Of a stretch of DNA of 64,000 nucleotides, positions 8,210 through 16,594 are shown piece after piece. This DNA is from Kribbella sp. CA-293567 (GTDB taxonomy: Bacteria; Actinomycetota; Actinomycetes; Propionibacteriales; Kribbellaceae), in NCBI RefSeq assembly GCF_027627575.1, contig NZ_CP114065.1, forward strand, positions 3,658,001-3,722,000, read 5' to 3'. A program made the position numbers and the translations under genes. Numbering within the stretch: the first letter of the stretch is position 1; each line of letters starts with the position of its first letter. The notes under the pieces were generated by a model, which worked only from the letters and a program-made list of their open reading frames with translations, searched no databases and was not told the DNA's origin.

Positions 8210-9850
8210 TCAGCGAAGCAGTCGATCGAGTACGGCGGCTCGCGTCCGTTGGGCTGCCGCATCGAGGTTCAGCCCCGACCGCGTCGATGCCGAGCAGAAC
8301 GTGTCCCGCCTCGGCAAGGTCCCGTCGACCAGGTAGGTGGTGGTGACGTTGAGCGCGCACGGGTTGTCGTCGTACATGTAGACGCCGTGTTCGCCCCCGT
8401 CGACGCTCACCAGCCGGGCCCGGTGCCCGAAAGCCTTGCGCAGCAGCACGCCGCCGAGATGCGGGGTGGCGGGGTCACGCAGGTTCTGCAGGATCAGGAC
8501 GTTGGCCGGTCCGTCCTTCGTGATCCGCACGGGCGGTTCGGCCGGCCGCGGCCAATAGGCACAGGGACTGATGTTCGCGCCGGCGGCACCGAACATCGGG
8601 AAGCGCCGGCGATCCTTGGTGACATCTCGCTGGTACGTCGCAACGTCCGTGGGCCACGCCGTGTCGTTGCAGGTGACCGCAAGGAACGCGGAGAAGGCAT
8701 TGTCGTTCGGCGACGGGGCCGCGCTTTCGGTGGCTGGGCCGGCGCTCAACCCAGGCAGGGCCGGTGCATCTGGAATCCAGCTGTCCGTCCGCAGGCGCCG
8801 TACGCCGGCGTCGTCGGAGCCGGCCAGCGACTGCCAGATCTGGGCCATCAGCGGGAACCTCGAATCGCCGTACGACCCGGCGAACAGGTAGAGCCGGAAG
8901 GTCGCGCCGTCGATTCCGTTCACGGGCTTGCGATTCAGCCGCTCGGCAAGGGCGAAGAAGTTCCTTCGCACCTCGGCCGGGGTCCGGCCGAGGCCGTAGC
9001 CGGCGTGGCGTTCGGCCGCGAACTTCGCGAAGTCCGGGAACCGCTGTTCCAGGCCCGGCCCGAATCGCCGCACGGCGGCCCGGTCCAGGGAGGTGGTACC
9101 GGGGTTGCTGTCCAGCACGATCCGGTCGGTCCGGTCGCGGAACATCGAGGCGTAGGCCGAGCCCAGTGCCGAACCGTAGGAAACTCCGAAGTAGCTGATC
9201 TTCTGCTCGCCGAGCGCGATCCGGATCCGGTCCATGTCGCGGGCCGTGTTGGCCGTCGACAAATGCGGTAGCAACCTGTGCTTGTCGTTGGCGGCGCATT
9301 GAGAAGCCACCCGCTCGGCGATCTTTGCCTGCCTGGCGACGGCGGCCGAGTTCTCGGCGTACGGCGGGATGTTGGCGGCGTACTCGTCATCGGACCGGAA
9401 ACCGCAGCTCACGGGTGACGAGTGGCCAACGCCGCGCGGATCCATGCCGATCAGGTCGTACGCCGCGGAGACGGTCGTCGGTAGTCCCAGCGCGACCAGT
9501 TCAGCGGGCTGTGCCAAACCTGCTCCGCCCGGGCCGCCCGGGTTGAGCAGCAGAACACCTCGCCGTTCGGCCGGTTTCGCGCTGGCCAGGCGGGAGACCG
9601 CGATCTCGATCTTTTGGCCGTCGGGCTCGGAGTAGTCCAGCGGCACCGGCACCTTCGTGCACTGCAACTGCGGAGTCCCGGCCGCCACACCGGTCGGACA
9701 CTTCCCCCAGGCCAACTCCACCGGCTTGGCAGCGGCAAGGGGAGTCCTGGCCTCTTCAGCGATCGCCGGCCGGGCGATGATCAACGTCCCACCAAGACCA
9801 GCCGTGACCACCAACGCCAGACCTGCACGAGCGACTCGTCGACAACGCAT
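8210..9850 (-). CDS. Secreted alpha/beta hydrolase, S33 tripeptidyl-aminopeptidase type
   Basis: 546 residues from ATG 9850, with an AGAGAGGACC ribosome site upstream. A Sec signal (MRCRRVARAGLALVVTAG...) predicts export. Features of the actinobacterial tripeptidyl aminopeptidase family: NPGGPGG oxyanion loop, D-MDPRGVG, nucleophile elbow GVSYG, and a C-terminal domain with the catalytic Asp (LRDPATP) and His (DGGEHGVY). Four to six Cys in the C-terminal half are consistent with extracellular disulfides. It probably removes peptides from the N-termini of secreted proteins. It is the last gene before the metallophore locus and is not preceded by an iron box. Confidence 0.85.
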   Translation of the reverse strand: MRCRRVARAGLALVVTAGLGGTLIIARPAIAEEARTPLAAAKPVELAWGKCPTGVAAGTPQLQCTKVPVPLDYSEPDGQKIEIAVSRLASAKPAERRGVLLLNPGGPGGAGLAQPAELVALGLPTTVSAAYDLIGMDPRGVGHSSPVSCGFRSDDEYAANIPPYAENSAAVARQAKIAERVASQCAANDKHRLLPHLSTANTARDMDRIRIALGEQKISYFGVSYGSALGSAYASMFRDRTDRIVLDSNPGTTSLDRAAVRRFGPGLEQRFPDFAKFAAERHAGYGLGRTPAEVRRNFFALAERLNRKPVNGIDGATFRLYLFAGSYGDSRFPLMAQIWQSLAGSDDAGVRRLRTDSWIPDAPALPGLSAGPATESAAPSPNDNAFSAFLAVTCNDTAWPTDVATYQRDVTKDRRRFPMFGAAGANISPCAYWPRPAEPPVRITKDGPANVLILQNLRDPATPHLGGVLLRKAFGHRARLVSVDGGEHGVYMYDDNPCALNVTTTYLVDGTLPRRDTFCSASTRSGLNLDAAAQRTRAAVLDRLLR

Positions 9851-10087
9851 CTTCGGTCCTCTCTCTCGTTCGTCCACGAGCCCACTCCAGACCGTGCCCC
9901 TAGGGCACGGTCAAATCCCCATCCCAGCCCACGTCAGCGGCCACGTAGTGCCGCCGCCGTGTCAGCCACTCGCTGCGCAGCTGCGGTCAGGCAGCTCCGC
10001 AGCCTCCGCTGAGCCCGAAGCCGTTCTGGGCCAGGGACCTCTAGATCTGCTGGACAGGGCTGTGGTCAGGAACACAGCATGCGATAT

Positions 10088-10106
10088 TTAGGTAAGGCTA
10101 AGCTAA
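10088..10106 (+). promoter_or_regulatory. Iron box 1 (DtxR/IdeR-type operator)
   Basis: TTAGGTAAGGCTAAGCTAA matches the 19-bp inverted-repeat operator TWAGGTWAGSCTWACCTWA with one central-arm deviation. It lies about 45 bp ahead of the flavoprotein start and marks the left edge of the iron-regulated locus. The remaining 9,851-10,087 stretch holds no gene I can support. Confidence 0.85.
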
Positions 10107-10150
10107 GGGCTGCCTGACTACAGTGGATGCCGGCCGGTGGGGAGATGGAC

Positions 10151-11599
10151 ATGCGCGATCCGGAGGTTGTCGTAGTGGGCGGAGGGAACGCCGGCTACTG
10201 CGCGGCTCATGCGGCGGCCGAACGGGGGCGGCGGGTCGTGCTGCTGGAGAAGGCGCCGCGAGAACATGCCGGCGGAAACAGTTACTACACCCTGGGGTCG
10301 ACCCGGATGGTGCACGACGGGCTCGGCGACCTGCTCGAGGTCCTCGAGCCGGATGAGCGGTACCCGCGCACGGAGGTCCCGCCGTACTCGGCGACGGAGT
10401 TCCTGGCCGATCTGGAGCGGGTCACCGGCGGGCGGGGCGACAAGGAACTGGCTGAGGCTGTCGTCGAAGGCTCGCGTGACGCGGTCCGCTGGCTGCACGG
10501 CTTGGGACTGCGATTCCAGTTGATGTACGAGCGGCAGGCCCACGAGCTCCCCGACGGGACGTTGGCGTTCTGGGGTGGATCGCACGTGCGCAACGTCGAC
10601 GGCGGTCCCGGGCTGATGTCGGTCCACGAGCAGATCGCCGCACGGCTCGGAGTCGAGGTGCGCTACGACAGCGCGGTGACCGGGCTGATGACCGACGGTG
10701 GTTCGGTCGTCGGCGTCCGGATCGGTGACCAGGAGATTCCGGCGGAGTCGGTGGTGATCGCCAGTGGTGGTTTCCAGGCGAACGCGCAATGGCGTCAGCT
10801 CTATCTGGGCGACGGCTGGCAGCACGCGAAGGTGCGCGGCACGCCGTACAACACCGGTGACCTGATCCAGGCGGCGCTGGAGATCGGCGCGGATCGTGGC
10901 GGGGACTGGTCGACCTGCCACAGCGTTCCGTGGGACGCGTCGTTCCCCGAGAACGAGAGCAATCGTGCCTTGACGAACCGGCTCAGCCGGTATGGCTATC
11001 CGCTGGGCATCGTGGTCAACCGCCGGGGGCAACGGTTCCTCGACGAAGGCGCGGACTTCCGCAACTACACGTACGCGAAGTACGGCAAGGTGATCCTCGA
11101 ACAACCGGGTTCGGTGGCGTTCCAGGTCTTCGACGCGACCTCACGCTCGATGCTCGCGGCGTACGAGTACGAGATGCCCGGAATCGTCCCGGTGGTCGCC
11201 GACAGCCTCGAAGAGCTCGCCGCGGCCATGGATGTCGACGGCGACGGGTTCGTGCGGACGGTTCGGGAGTTCAACTCGTCGATCGACACCAGCCGGCCGC
11301 TCGATCCGACGATCAAGGACGGCCGGACCGCGGCGGTGCAGCCGGTCAAGAGCAACTGGGCATCGGCGGTCGAGGTGCCGCCGTACTCCGCCTATCCAGT
11401 GACGTGCGGGATCAGCTTCACCTTCGGTGGCCTCCGCGGTGACGTCGACGGCCGGGTGCTGGACCGGTCGGATCAGCCCATCCCTGGGCTCTTCGCGTGC
11501 GGTGAGACGCTCGGGGGGCTCTTCAGCGGGAACTACCCGACAGGTGCCGGTCTCACCGCGGGCATGGTGATCGGGCGACGTGCGGGCGCGCTCGCCTGA
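10151..11599 (+). CDS. TcuA-like FAD-dependent dehydrogenase (fumarate-reductase flavoprotein family)
   Basis: 482 residues from ATG 10151, chosen because GGTGGGGAG lies 7 bases upstream; ATGs at 10127 and 10145 are alternatives. The N-terminus is an FAD Rossmann motif (VVVVGGGNAGYCAAHAA) with the GGNS loop and a C-terminal FAD motif (GLFACGETLGGLFSGNYPTGAG). These match the tricarballylate dehydrogenase / fumarate reductase flavoprotein family, which oxidises or reduces C-C bonds next to carboxylates. The family has no standard place in siderophore synthesis. Because it is iron-box controlled and opens this locus, I infer a role in making the unusual starter acid, for example oxidising a di- or tricarboxylate precursor. 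A housekeeping role for it is less likely given the operator. Confidence 0.8.
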   Translation: MRDPEVVVVGGGNAGYCAAHAAAERGRRVVLLEKAPREHAGGNSYYTLGSTRMVHDGLGDLLEVLEPDERYPRTEVPPYSATEFLADLERVTGGRGDKELAEAVVEGSRDAVRWLHGLGLRFQLMYERQAHELPDGTLAFWGGSHVRNVDGGPGLMSVHEQIAARLGVEVRYDSAVTGLMTDGGSVVGVRIGDQEIPAESVVIASGGFQANAQWRQLYLGDGWQHAKVRGTPYNTGDLIQAALEIGADRGGDWSTCHSVPWDASFPENESNRALTNRLSRYGYPLGIVVNRRGQRFLDEGADFRNYTYAKYGKVILEQPGSVAFQVFDATSRSMLAAYEYEMPGIVPVVADSLEELAAAMDVDGDGFVRTVREFNSSIDTSRPLDPTIKDGRTAAVQPVKSNWASAVEVPPYSAYPVTCGISFTFGGLRGDVDGRVLDRSDQPIPGLFACGETLGGLFSGNYPTGAGLTAGMVIGRRAGALA

Positions 11600-11608
11600 G
11601 CCGCCAAC

Positions 11609-11627
11609 TGAAGTTAGCCTTACCTAA
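11609..11627 (-). promoter_or_regulatory. Iron box 2
   Basis: Read on the minus strand: TTAGGTAAGGCTAACTTCA, with the left half perfect and the right half weaker. It lies 120 bp before the mbtH-like gene and should control mbtH-panD-dapB-hydrolase. Confidence 0.75.
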
Positions 11628-11746
11628 GTTATTGGTGTTATCGTCAGCGCTCGACGAGGGATCGCCGTTCGTCCGCGCCTGGTGACGCCAGGGGCCGGCC
11701 GCCGGTCCGGACCGAGCCCCGACAGGAACGACGAGGAGCAGCACTG

Positions 11747-11989
11747 ATGGCCCAGAACCCGTTCGACGACGACAACGGTTCCTTCTACGCGCTGATCAAC
11801 GGCGAGGAGCAGCACTCGCTGTGGCCGACGTTCAAGCCGGTCCCCGCCGGCTGGAGCATCGCGTACGGCGAACCCGGCGGCAGGACGCGCCAGGAGGTCC
11901 TCGACTGGATCGACGAGCACTGGACCGACATCCGGCCGAAGTCGTTGCGCGACCACATCTCCCAGCACGAGACCCCTGTCACCCACTGA
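11747..11989 (+). CDS. MbtH-like protein, NRPS adenylation-domain partner
   Basis: 80 residues, the usual length. The family signature is complete: [14 protein letters not shown], and [12 protein letters not shown] at the C-terminus with the conserved Trp residues. MbtH-like proteins bind A domains and are needed for folding and activity of many of them. RBS GAGGAG precedes the ATG. First gene of an apparent operon with panD (41-bp gap), dapB and a hydrolase; it presumably serves the two NRPSs of this locus, which both lack an internal MbtH domain. Confidence 0.95.
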   Translation: MAQNPFDDDNGSFYALINGEEQHSLWPTFKPVPAGWSIAYGEPGGRTRQEVLDWIDEHWTDIRPKSLRDHISQHETPVTH

Positions 11990-12030
11990 TTCCGCAGCAT
12001 CCACGCTGCACAACTCACAAGGAGCCGGAC

Positions 12031-12444
12031 ATGCTTCGCGAAGTCCTGGGCGGAAAAATCCACCGCGCCACTGTCACCCAGGCCGACCTGCACTACGTCG
12101 GTTCGCTGACCCTCGATGTCGACCTCGCGCGGGCCGCGGGCCTGACCGAAGGGGAGAAGGTGCAGGTCGTCGACATCACCAACGGGGCCCGGCTGGAGAC
12201 CTACATCATCAACGGGCCGGCCGGCGGTGGCGACATCTGCATCAACGGCGCGGCGGCACATCTCATCCACCCCGGCGACCTGGTGATCATCATGTCGTTC
12301 CTGCTGGCCGAGGACTCCGAACTCGTCGGCTACCAGCCCAAGGTCGTCCACGTCGACGGCTCCAACCGCATCATTGCCTTGGGCAACGACCTCGCCGAGC
12401 CGGTGCCAGGGGCGGACGACCAGCTCTCCGCTCGCCTGGTGTGA
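12031..12444 (+). CDS. panD: Aspartate 1-decarboxylase, likely dedicated to supplying beta-alanine
   Basis: 137 residues. Canonical pyruvoyl-dependent PanD: the self-cleavage site is Gly24-Ser25 (YVGS), Lys9, Arg54 and Tyr58 are at the expected positions, and the NGARLETY and NGAAAHL segments are intact. It converts L-aspartate to beta-alanine after self-processing to a pyruvoyl enzyme. PanD normally serves pantothenate synthesis, but no panB or panC is nearby. It sits in an iron-box operon beside an MbtH gene, and both NRPSs contain an A domain with a beta-alanine-type code, so I infer it feeds the assembly line. RBS AAGGAG ahead of ATG. Confidence 0.95.
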   Translation: MLREVLGGKIHRATVTQADLHYVGSLTLDVDLARAAGLTEGEKVQVVDITNGARLETYIINGPAGGGDICINGAAAHLIHPGDLVIIMSFLLAEDSELVGYQPKVVHVDGSNRIIALGNDLAEPVPGADDQLSARLV

Positions 12445-12559
12445 GCCGTCGGCACCGCGATCGAACTCCGCAGAACCTGGCGTCCACCTCCGCCGCACTC
12501 ACAGCTGCCTGCGATCCAGGACGCTGTGGCCAGGCAACAAGTTAGGAAGGCTATCCAAG

Positions 12560-13306
12560 ATGACTCGAATTGCTGTTGTGGGGGCCCGCGGGCGCATGGG
12601 TGTGGCGTCGGTCCACGCGATTGAGGCCAGCTCCGATCTCACCGTGGTTGCCGAGGTCGACATCGACGACGACGTACAGGACATCGTCGACGGCAACGCC
12701 GAGGTCGTGCTCGTGTTCTCGCCGCCGGACGTCGCCCACGAGCAGGTCCAGTGGTGCATCAAGCAGGGGCTCCATGTCGTGGTGGGGACCTCCGGTTTCG
12801 ACGAGCAGTCCGTGGAGCAGATCCGCGCAGCGTTGGCCGACCATGCCGACGTCAGCGTGTTCGTCGTTCCGAACTTCTCGGTCAGTGCGGTGCTGATGGC
12901 CAAGTTCGCCGCCCAGGCCGCCCCGTACTTCGAGTCCGTCGAGATCATCGAGATGCATCACCCCGGCAAGGTGGACGCGCCCTCGGGAACGGCGCAGCAC
13001 ACCGCCGAACTGATCGGCCGCGCGCGAGCCGAAGCGGGGTGCGCCCCCTCGCCCGATGCCACCTACCTCGACCCGCACGGCGTACGTGGCGGGCAGATCG
13101 AGGGAGTCAACGTCCACGCGGTCCGGGTCCGTGGGTTCATGTCGTCGCAAGAGGTGATGTTCGGAGTCGACGGCGAGATCCTGAGGCTGCGCTACGACTC
13201 TGTGAACCGCGAGTCCCTGATGCCCGGAGTGCTCACGGCACTCCGCGCCGTCCCGAAGCTCACCGGAGTGACGGTCGGTCTCGATGCCGTCCTGAGCCTG
13301 GGCTGA
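12560..13306 (+). CDS. dapB: 4-hydroxy-tetrahydrodipicolinate reductase (DapB), cluster copy
   Basis: 248 residues from ATG 12560 (AGGAAGG upstream), the usual DapB length. N-terminal NAD(P) Rossmann motif VVGARGRMG and the substrate-binding motif HHPGKVDAPSGTA are complete, as is the C-terminal VGLDAVL end. Established reaction: reduction of 4-hydroxy-tetrahydrodipicolinate to tetrahydrodipicolinate in lysine/DAP synthesis. No dapA or other lysine gene is present and the gene is in the iron-regulated mbtH-panD operon, so it is probably an extra copy recruited to the metallophore pathway. It may increase supply of lysine/DAP for the basic-residue A domain, or give a ring precursor for the starter acid. 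The second is speculation. Confidence 0.9.
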   Translation: MTRIAVVGARGRMGVASVHAIEASSDLTVVAEVDIDDDVQDIVDGNAEVVLVFSPPDVAHEQVQWCIKQGLHVVVGTSGFDEQSVEQIRAALADHADVSVFVVPNFSVSAVLMAKFAAQAAPYFESVEIIEMHHPGKVDAPSGTAQHTAELIGRARAEAGCAPSPDATYLDPHGVRGGQIEGVNVHAVRVRGFMSSQEVMFGVDGEILRLRYDSVNRESLMPGVLTALRAVPKLTGVTVGLDAVLSLG

Positions 13307-13343
13307 GCCGAAGCAACGACGCGGTGCCCGTGACGGAGTGCTG

Positions 13344-14165
13344 ATGCCGGTTCTGGCAGTCGGCGGCGTGGAGCTGACGTACGACGTGGTCGGTGACGGC
13401 GACCTCGTCGTACTCGTCATGGGTACCGGTGCCAAGGGCAACGTCTGGACCTTGCACCAGGTCCCGGCGCTGGTCGGCGCCGGATACCGGGTGGCGACCT
13501 TCGACGCCCGCGGGATCAGTCCGGCGCCGCGGCCGGCCGGCGACGCCTTTCCCCGGATGACGATCGACGACCTGGTCGACGACGTCGCGCAACTGATCGA
13601 GCATCTCGGTGGACCCGCGCATGTGGTCGGAACGTCATTGGGTGCACGCGTCGTACAGGAGTTGGCGCTGAGTCGTCCAGAGCTGGTGCGGCGAGCAGTG
13701 GCCATGGCGGCGCACGGACGCCTCGACGAGGTGAACCGGCGCCTGAGTGCCGGCGAACGAGAGCTGTTCGATTCGTCCGTGGAGCTACCGGCTGAGTACA
13801 GGGCGGCCCTCGACGCGATCTTGTACCTCTCTCCGGCGACGTTGCGCGATCCCGCCAATGCACGCCACTGGCTCGCCGTACTCGCCTTCTCGGCGGGCCC
13901 GATGGGTCCCGGTGAGCGCGGTCAACGCGAGGTGTCCGCCCAGCTCGAGAACCGGCTCGCGGCGTACGGCGCGATCACGACGCCACTGCTCGCCATCGGC
14001 TTCGCGGACGACCGGAGGATTCCGCCCTTCCTGGGCCGGGAGGTCGCCGATGCCGTGCCGGGTGCGCAGTACGTCGAGATCCCCGACGCAGGCCACTTCG
14101 GCTACCTCGAGCAGCCGGAGACGGTCAACCAGGTGATCATCGACTTCCTGGCCGGGCAGTCCTAG
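13344..14165 (+). CDS. Alpha/beta-fold hydrolase
   Basis: 273 residues from ATG 13344 (GGAG 6 bases upstream). Standard alpha/beta-hydrolase with nucleophile elbow GTSLG (about residue 94-98) and catalytic His in DAGHFGYLEQPE near the C-terminus. No signal peptide. Last gene of the mbtH-panD-dapB unit; its stop overlaps the 3' end of the convergent PPTase by 4 bp. In siderophore loci such proteins act as editing thioesterases or as esterases that release iron from the ferric complex; it might also act on a precursor. The sequence alone does not decide. Confidence 0.82.
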   Translation: MPVLAVGGVELTYDVVGDGDLVVLVMGTGAKGNVWTLHQVPALVGAGYRVATFDARGISPAPRPAGDAFPRMTIDDLVDDVAQLIEHLGGPAHVVGTSLGARVVQELALSRPELVRRAVAMAAHGRLDEVNRRLSAGERELFDSSVELPAEYRAALDAILYLSPATLRDPANARHWLAVLAFSAGPMGPGERGQREVSAQLENRLAAYGAITTPLLAIGFADDRRIPPFLGREVADAVPGAQYVEIPDAGHFGYLEQPETVNQVIIDFLAGQS

Positions 14166-14860
14166 GGTGCGGAGACCGGTCTGCTCGGCTGGTAAGCCGC
14201 CGTCAGCACCTGGCGGCCCGTGGCTGACCATCGTCCGTCGAACCGGTCGATGACCGTACCGCCGATGCGCGGTCCGGGGACCAGCAGATGTCCGGTGAAG
14301 GTCCCGTGCTCAGGGTCGATGACGAGCTCGCAGTCGGTGAAGTCCAACCACGCGTGTGTCAGCGGGAACCAGGTCTTGTAGATGCTTTCCTTGGCGCTGA
14401 ACAACACCCGCCCCCAGTGAACCGCGGGGTACATGACCGCGAGCCGGGTCAGCATCTGCACCTCGCCGGTCACGGTGACGGCCTTGGCGACTCCCTCAGG
14501 AAGCGGCTGGTGGACCTCGGCGTCGATGCCGACCGAGGCGATGTCCGGCGAGTTCGTGACCGCCGCGGCGCGATATCCGTCGCAATGCGTGAGGCTGCCC
14601 ACCACTCCGTCGGGCCAGACGGGTTCGCGGTTCTTCCCCGCCAGGATCGGCACGGCCGGATGTCCGAGCCGGGACAACGCCCGCCGTGCGCAGTACCGGA
14701 CCGTCGCGAACTCCGCGCGTCGCGCCGGTACGGCGTGCGCGATCGCCGCGTACTCCTGCGGCATCAGCGTGTCGAGGGGTACGTCGCCGGTCCGCTCGTC
14801 GACCTCGACGTCTGCCGGTAGCAGCGCCGCGATCCCGGTTCGGACGTGATCGACCGACAC
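14162..14860 (-). CDS. EntD/Sfp-type 4'-phosphopantetheinyl transferase
   Basis: About 232 residues from GTG 14860, preceded by AGGGGG; a longer GTG start at 14896 exists but lacks a ribosome site. Motifs of the EntD class are present: GSLTHCDGY, the Mg-binding VGIDAE and FSAKESIYK. It transfers phosphopantetheine from CoA to carrier-protein serines, activating the aryl carrier protein and the T domains of both NRPSs. Transcribed away from the aryl-AMP ligase across iron box 3, and therefore very likely iron-repressed with it. Confidence 0.92.
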   Translation of the reverse strand: MSVDHVRTGIAALLPADVEVDERTGDVPLDTLMPQEYAAIAHAVPARRAEFATVRYCARRALSRLGHPAVPILAGKNREPVWPDGVVGSLTHCDGYRAAAVTNSPDIASVGIDAEVHQPLPEGVAKAVTVTGEVQMLTRLAVMYPAVHWGRVLFSAKESIYKTWFPLTHAWLDFTDCELVIDPEHGTFTGHLLVPGPRIGGTVIDRFDGRWSATGRQVLTAAYQPSRPVSAP

Positions 14861-14911
14861 TGCGCGCGCCCCCTGAAGGATCGGATCCGGCCCCACTGAT
14901 CGTGGGAAATG

Positions 14912-14930
14912 TTAGGGTAGCCTACCCTTT
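14912..14930 (+). promoter_or_regulatory. Iron box 3, divergent
   Basis: TTAGGGTAGCCTACCCTTT, a near-perfect inverted repeat of the DtxR/IdeR operator type, in the gap between the PPTase (minus) and the aryl-AMP ligase (plus). One site can repress both directions. Confidence 0.85.
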
Positions 14931-14964
14931 ACGGGCTGGTAGGCAGCTCCTCGAAGGGAAACCC

Positions 14965-16590
14965 ATGAGCATCGAACCGCTGGCCCTCGACGGGGTCGTT
15001 CCGTTTCCGCCGGAGACGGCAGCCAGATACCTCGCCGAGGGGCACTGGCGCGATCAGACGCTGCCGGAGTTGCTGTTCGCCACCGCGGAGCGCTTTCCCG
15101 GCAAGCTCGCCGTCATCGACCGCAAGGCCGAGCTGAGCTATGGGCAGCTTACGGACGAGGTCCTGCGCCTCGCGGCAGGCCTGCAGGACCTGGGGCTGAA
15201 CCGCGGCGACCGGGTGGTGGTCCATCTGCCCAACATTTACGAGTACATCGCCTTCGTCTTCGCCTTGTGGGAGATCGGGGCGGTCCCGGTCGTCGCCCCG
15301 ATCGCGCACCGTCGTTCTGAGATCGAGCACTTCATCGAGATCGCCGAGGCGCGGGCCTACATCACGGTCGCCTCGGACAGCGGCACCGACCTCTCGGCGA
15401 TGGCAGCAGACCTGAAAGAACGCTGGCCGCAGCTGGAGCACACCGTCGTACTCGAACGGGACGGCGGTGGCGCCGAGTACGAGGCGTTGCAGTCGAAGGG
15501 ATCGCTCGAGCACGCTCGCCGGTGCAGCCCGCAGGACGTCGCCCTGCTGCAGATGTCGGGCGGTACGACGGGCGTTCCGAAGCTGATGCCGCACACGCAT
15601 CAGACGTACGGCTACGCCCTGCGGAGAAGCGTCGGGGAACGCGGCATCACCGAGCGCACCGTGCATCTGCTGGTGATCCCGATCTGCCACAGTATGTCGA
15701 CGCGTTCGCCTGGCTTCCTCGGTGCGTTCAGCGTGGGCGCCACCATCGTGATCGCACCGAACGGCAGCCCCGACACGGCGTTCCCGCTGATCGAGAAGCA
15801 CGGGGTGACCCGCGTCTCGCTGGTCCCCCCGATCCTGCTGGCCTGGCTGAACTCCTCGCTGCGGAAGTCCTATCAGCTGTCCAGCCTGAAGGTGCTGATG
15901 TGCGGCGGCGCGAAGCTGGTCGAAGCGGTGGCGGCGCGGGTCGAGCCGGAGTTCGGCGTGCAACTGTCGCAGAGCTTCGGGATGGGGGAGGGCCTCGTCG
16001 TCAGCAATCCTGCCGACGTCGATCGGGCCACCAGCGTGCGGTACCAGGGCCGGCCGGCCTCGGCGGCCGACGAGATCCAGGTCATCGACGACGAGGGCAA
16101 CGAGGTGCCACCGGGTGCGCCTGGTCACTTGCTGACGCGCGGACCGTCGGTGATTCGCGGCTACTACCGCAACCCCGAGCAGAACGCGCTGGCGTTCACC
16201 AGCGACGGCTTCTATCGCACCGGTGACATCGTCGAGCGAGACGAGCGCGGATTCATCAGGGTCGTGGGCCGGTCGAAGGATCAGATCAACCGCGGCGGCG
16301 AGAAGATCGCGCCGGAGGAGCTGGAGAACGCGCTGCTCACTCATGCCGGCGTCCACAACGTCTCCGTCGTCGGCGTCGACGACGAGGTGCTCGGCGAACG
16401 GGTCAAGGCCTACCTGATTCCCCGGTCGCCGGAGAGTGCGGCCGAGCTCACCTTGGGCAAGCTGCGCCAGTTCCTGCGGGACAAGGGCCTGGCCACGTTC
16501 AAACTGCCCGATGTCGTGGAAGTCGTCGACGAGTTCCCGTACACCGCGGTCGGCAAGGTCAGCAAGCGTCTGCAGCGCGAGCTGAGCTAG
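14965..16590 (+). CDS. EntE/DhbE-like aryl-AMP ligase with an atypical substrate pocket
   Basis: 541 residues from ATG 14965 (GAAGGGA upstream). Full-length stand-alone adenylating enzyme: P-loop SGGTTGVPK, FGMGEG, YRTGD and C-terminal DQINRGGEK with the catalytic Lys. It aligns well with EntE/DhbE over its length, so it should activate an aromatic or similar acid and load it on the free aryl carrier protein. In the pocket the H-N-Y-P-L-S-S-P-G stretch of DHB ligases reads H-S-M-S-T-R-S-P-G. The Asn-Tyr pair that contacts the 2-hydroxy-benzoate is gone and an Arg appears; the later LVNYT reads LVVSN. I infer a substrate other than 2,3-dihydroxybenzoate or salicylate, possibly with a second acidic group. 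The next gene starts 4 bp later. Confidence 0.9.
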   Translation: MSIEPLALDGVVPFPPETAARYLAEGHWRDQTLPELLFATAERFPGKLAVIDRKAELSYGQLTDEVLRLAAGLQDLGLNRGDRVVVHLPNIYEYIAFVFALWEIGAVPVVAPIAHRRSEIEHFIEIAEARAYITVASDSGTDLSAMAADLKERWPQLEHTVVLERDGGGAEYEALQSKGSLEHARRCSPQDVALLQMSGGTTGVPKLMPHTHQTYGYALRRSVGERGITERTVHLLVIPICHSMSTRSPGFLGAFSVGATIVIAPNGSPDTAFPLIEKHGVTRVSLVPPILLAWLNSSLRKSYQLSSLKVLMCGGAKLVEAVAARVEPEFGVQLSQSFGMGEGLVVSNPADVDRATSVRYQGRPASAADEIQVIDDEGNEVPPGAPGHLLTRGPSVIRGYYRNPEQNALAFTSDGFYRTGDIVERDERGFIRVVGRSKDQINRGGEKIAPEELENALLTHAGVHNVSVVGVDDEVLGERVKAYLIPRSPESAAELTLGKLRQFLRDKGLATFKLPDVVEVVDEFPYTAVGKVSKRLQRELS

Positions 16591-16594
16591 GCGC

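Noticed and set aside
14965..16590. Ordinary 2,3-dihydroxybenzoate ligase
   Set aside because: The Asn-Tyr pocket pair is missing and no DHB synthesis genes exist in the locus; kept only as an aryl-AMP ligase of unknown acid.
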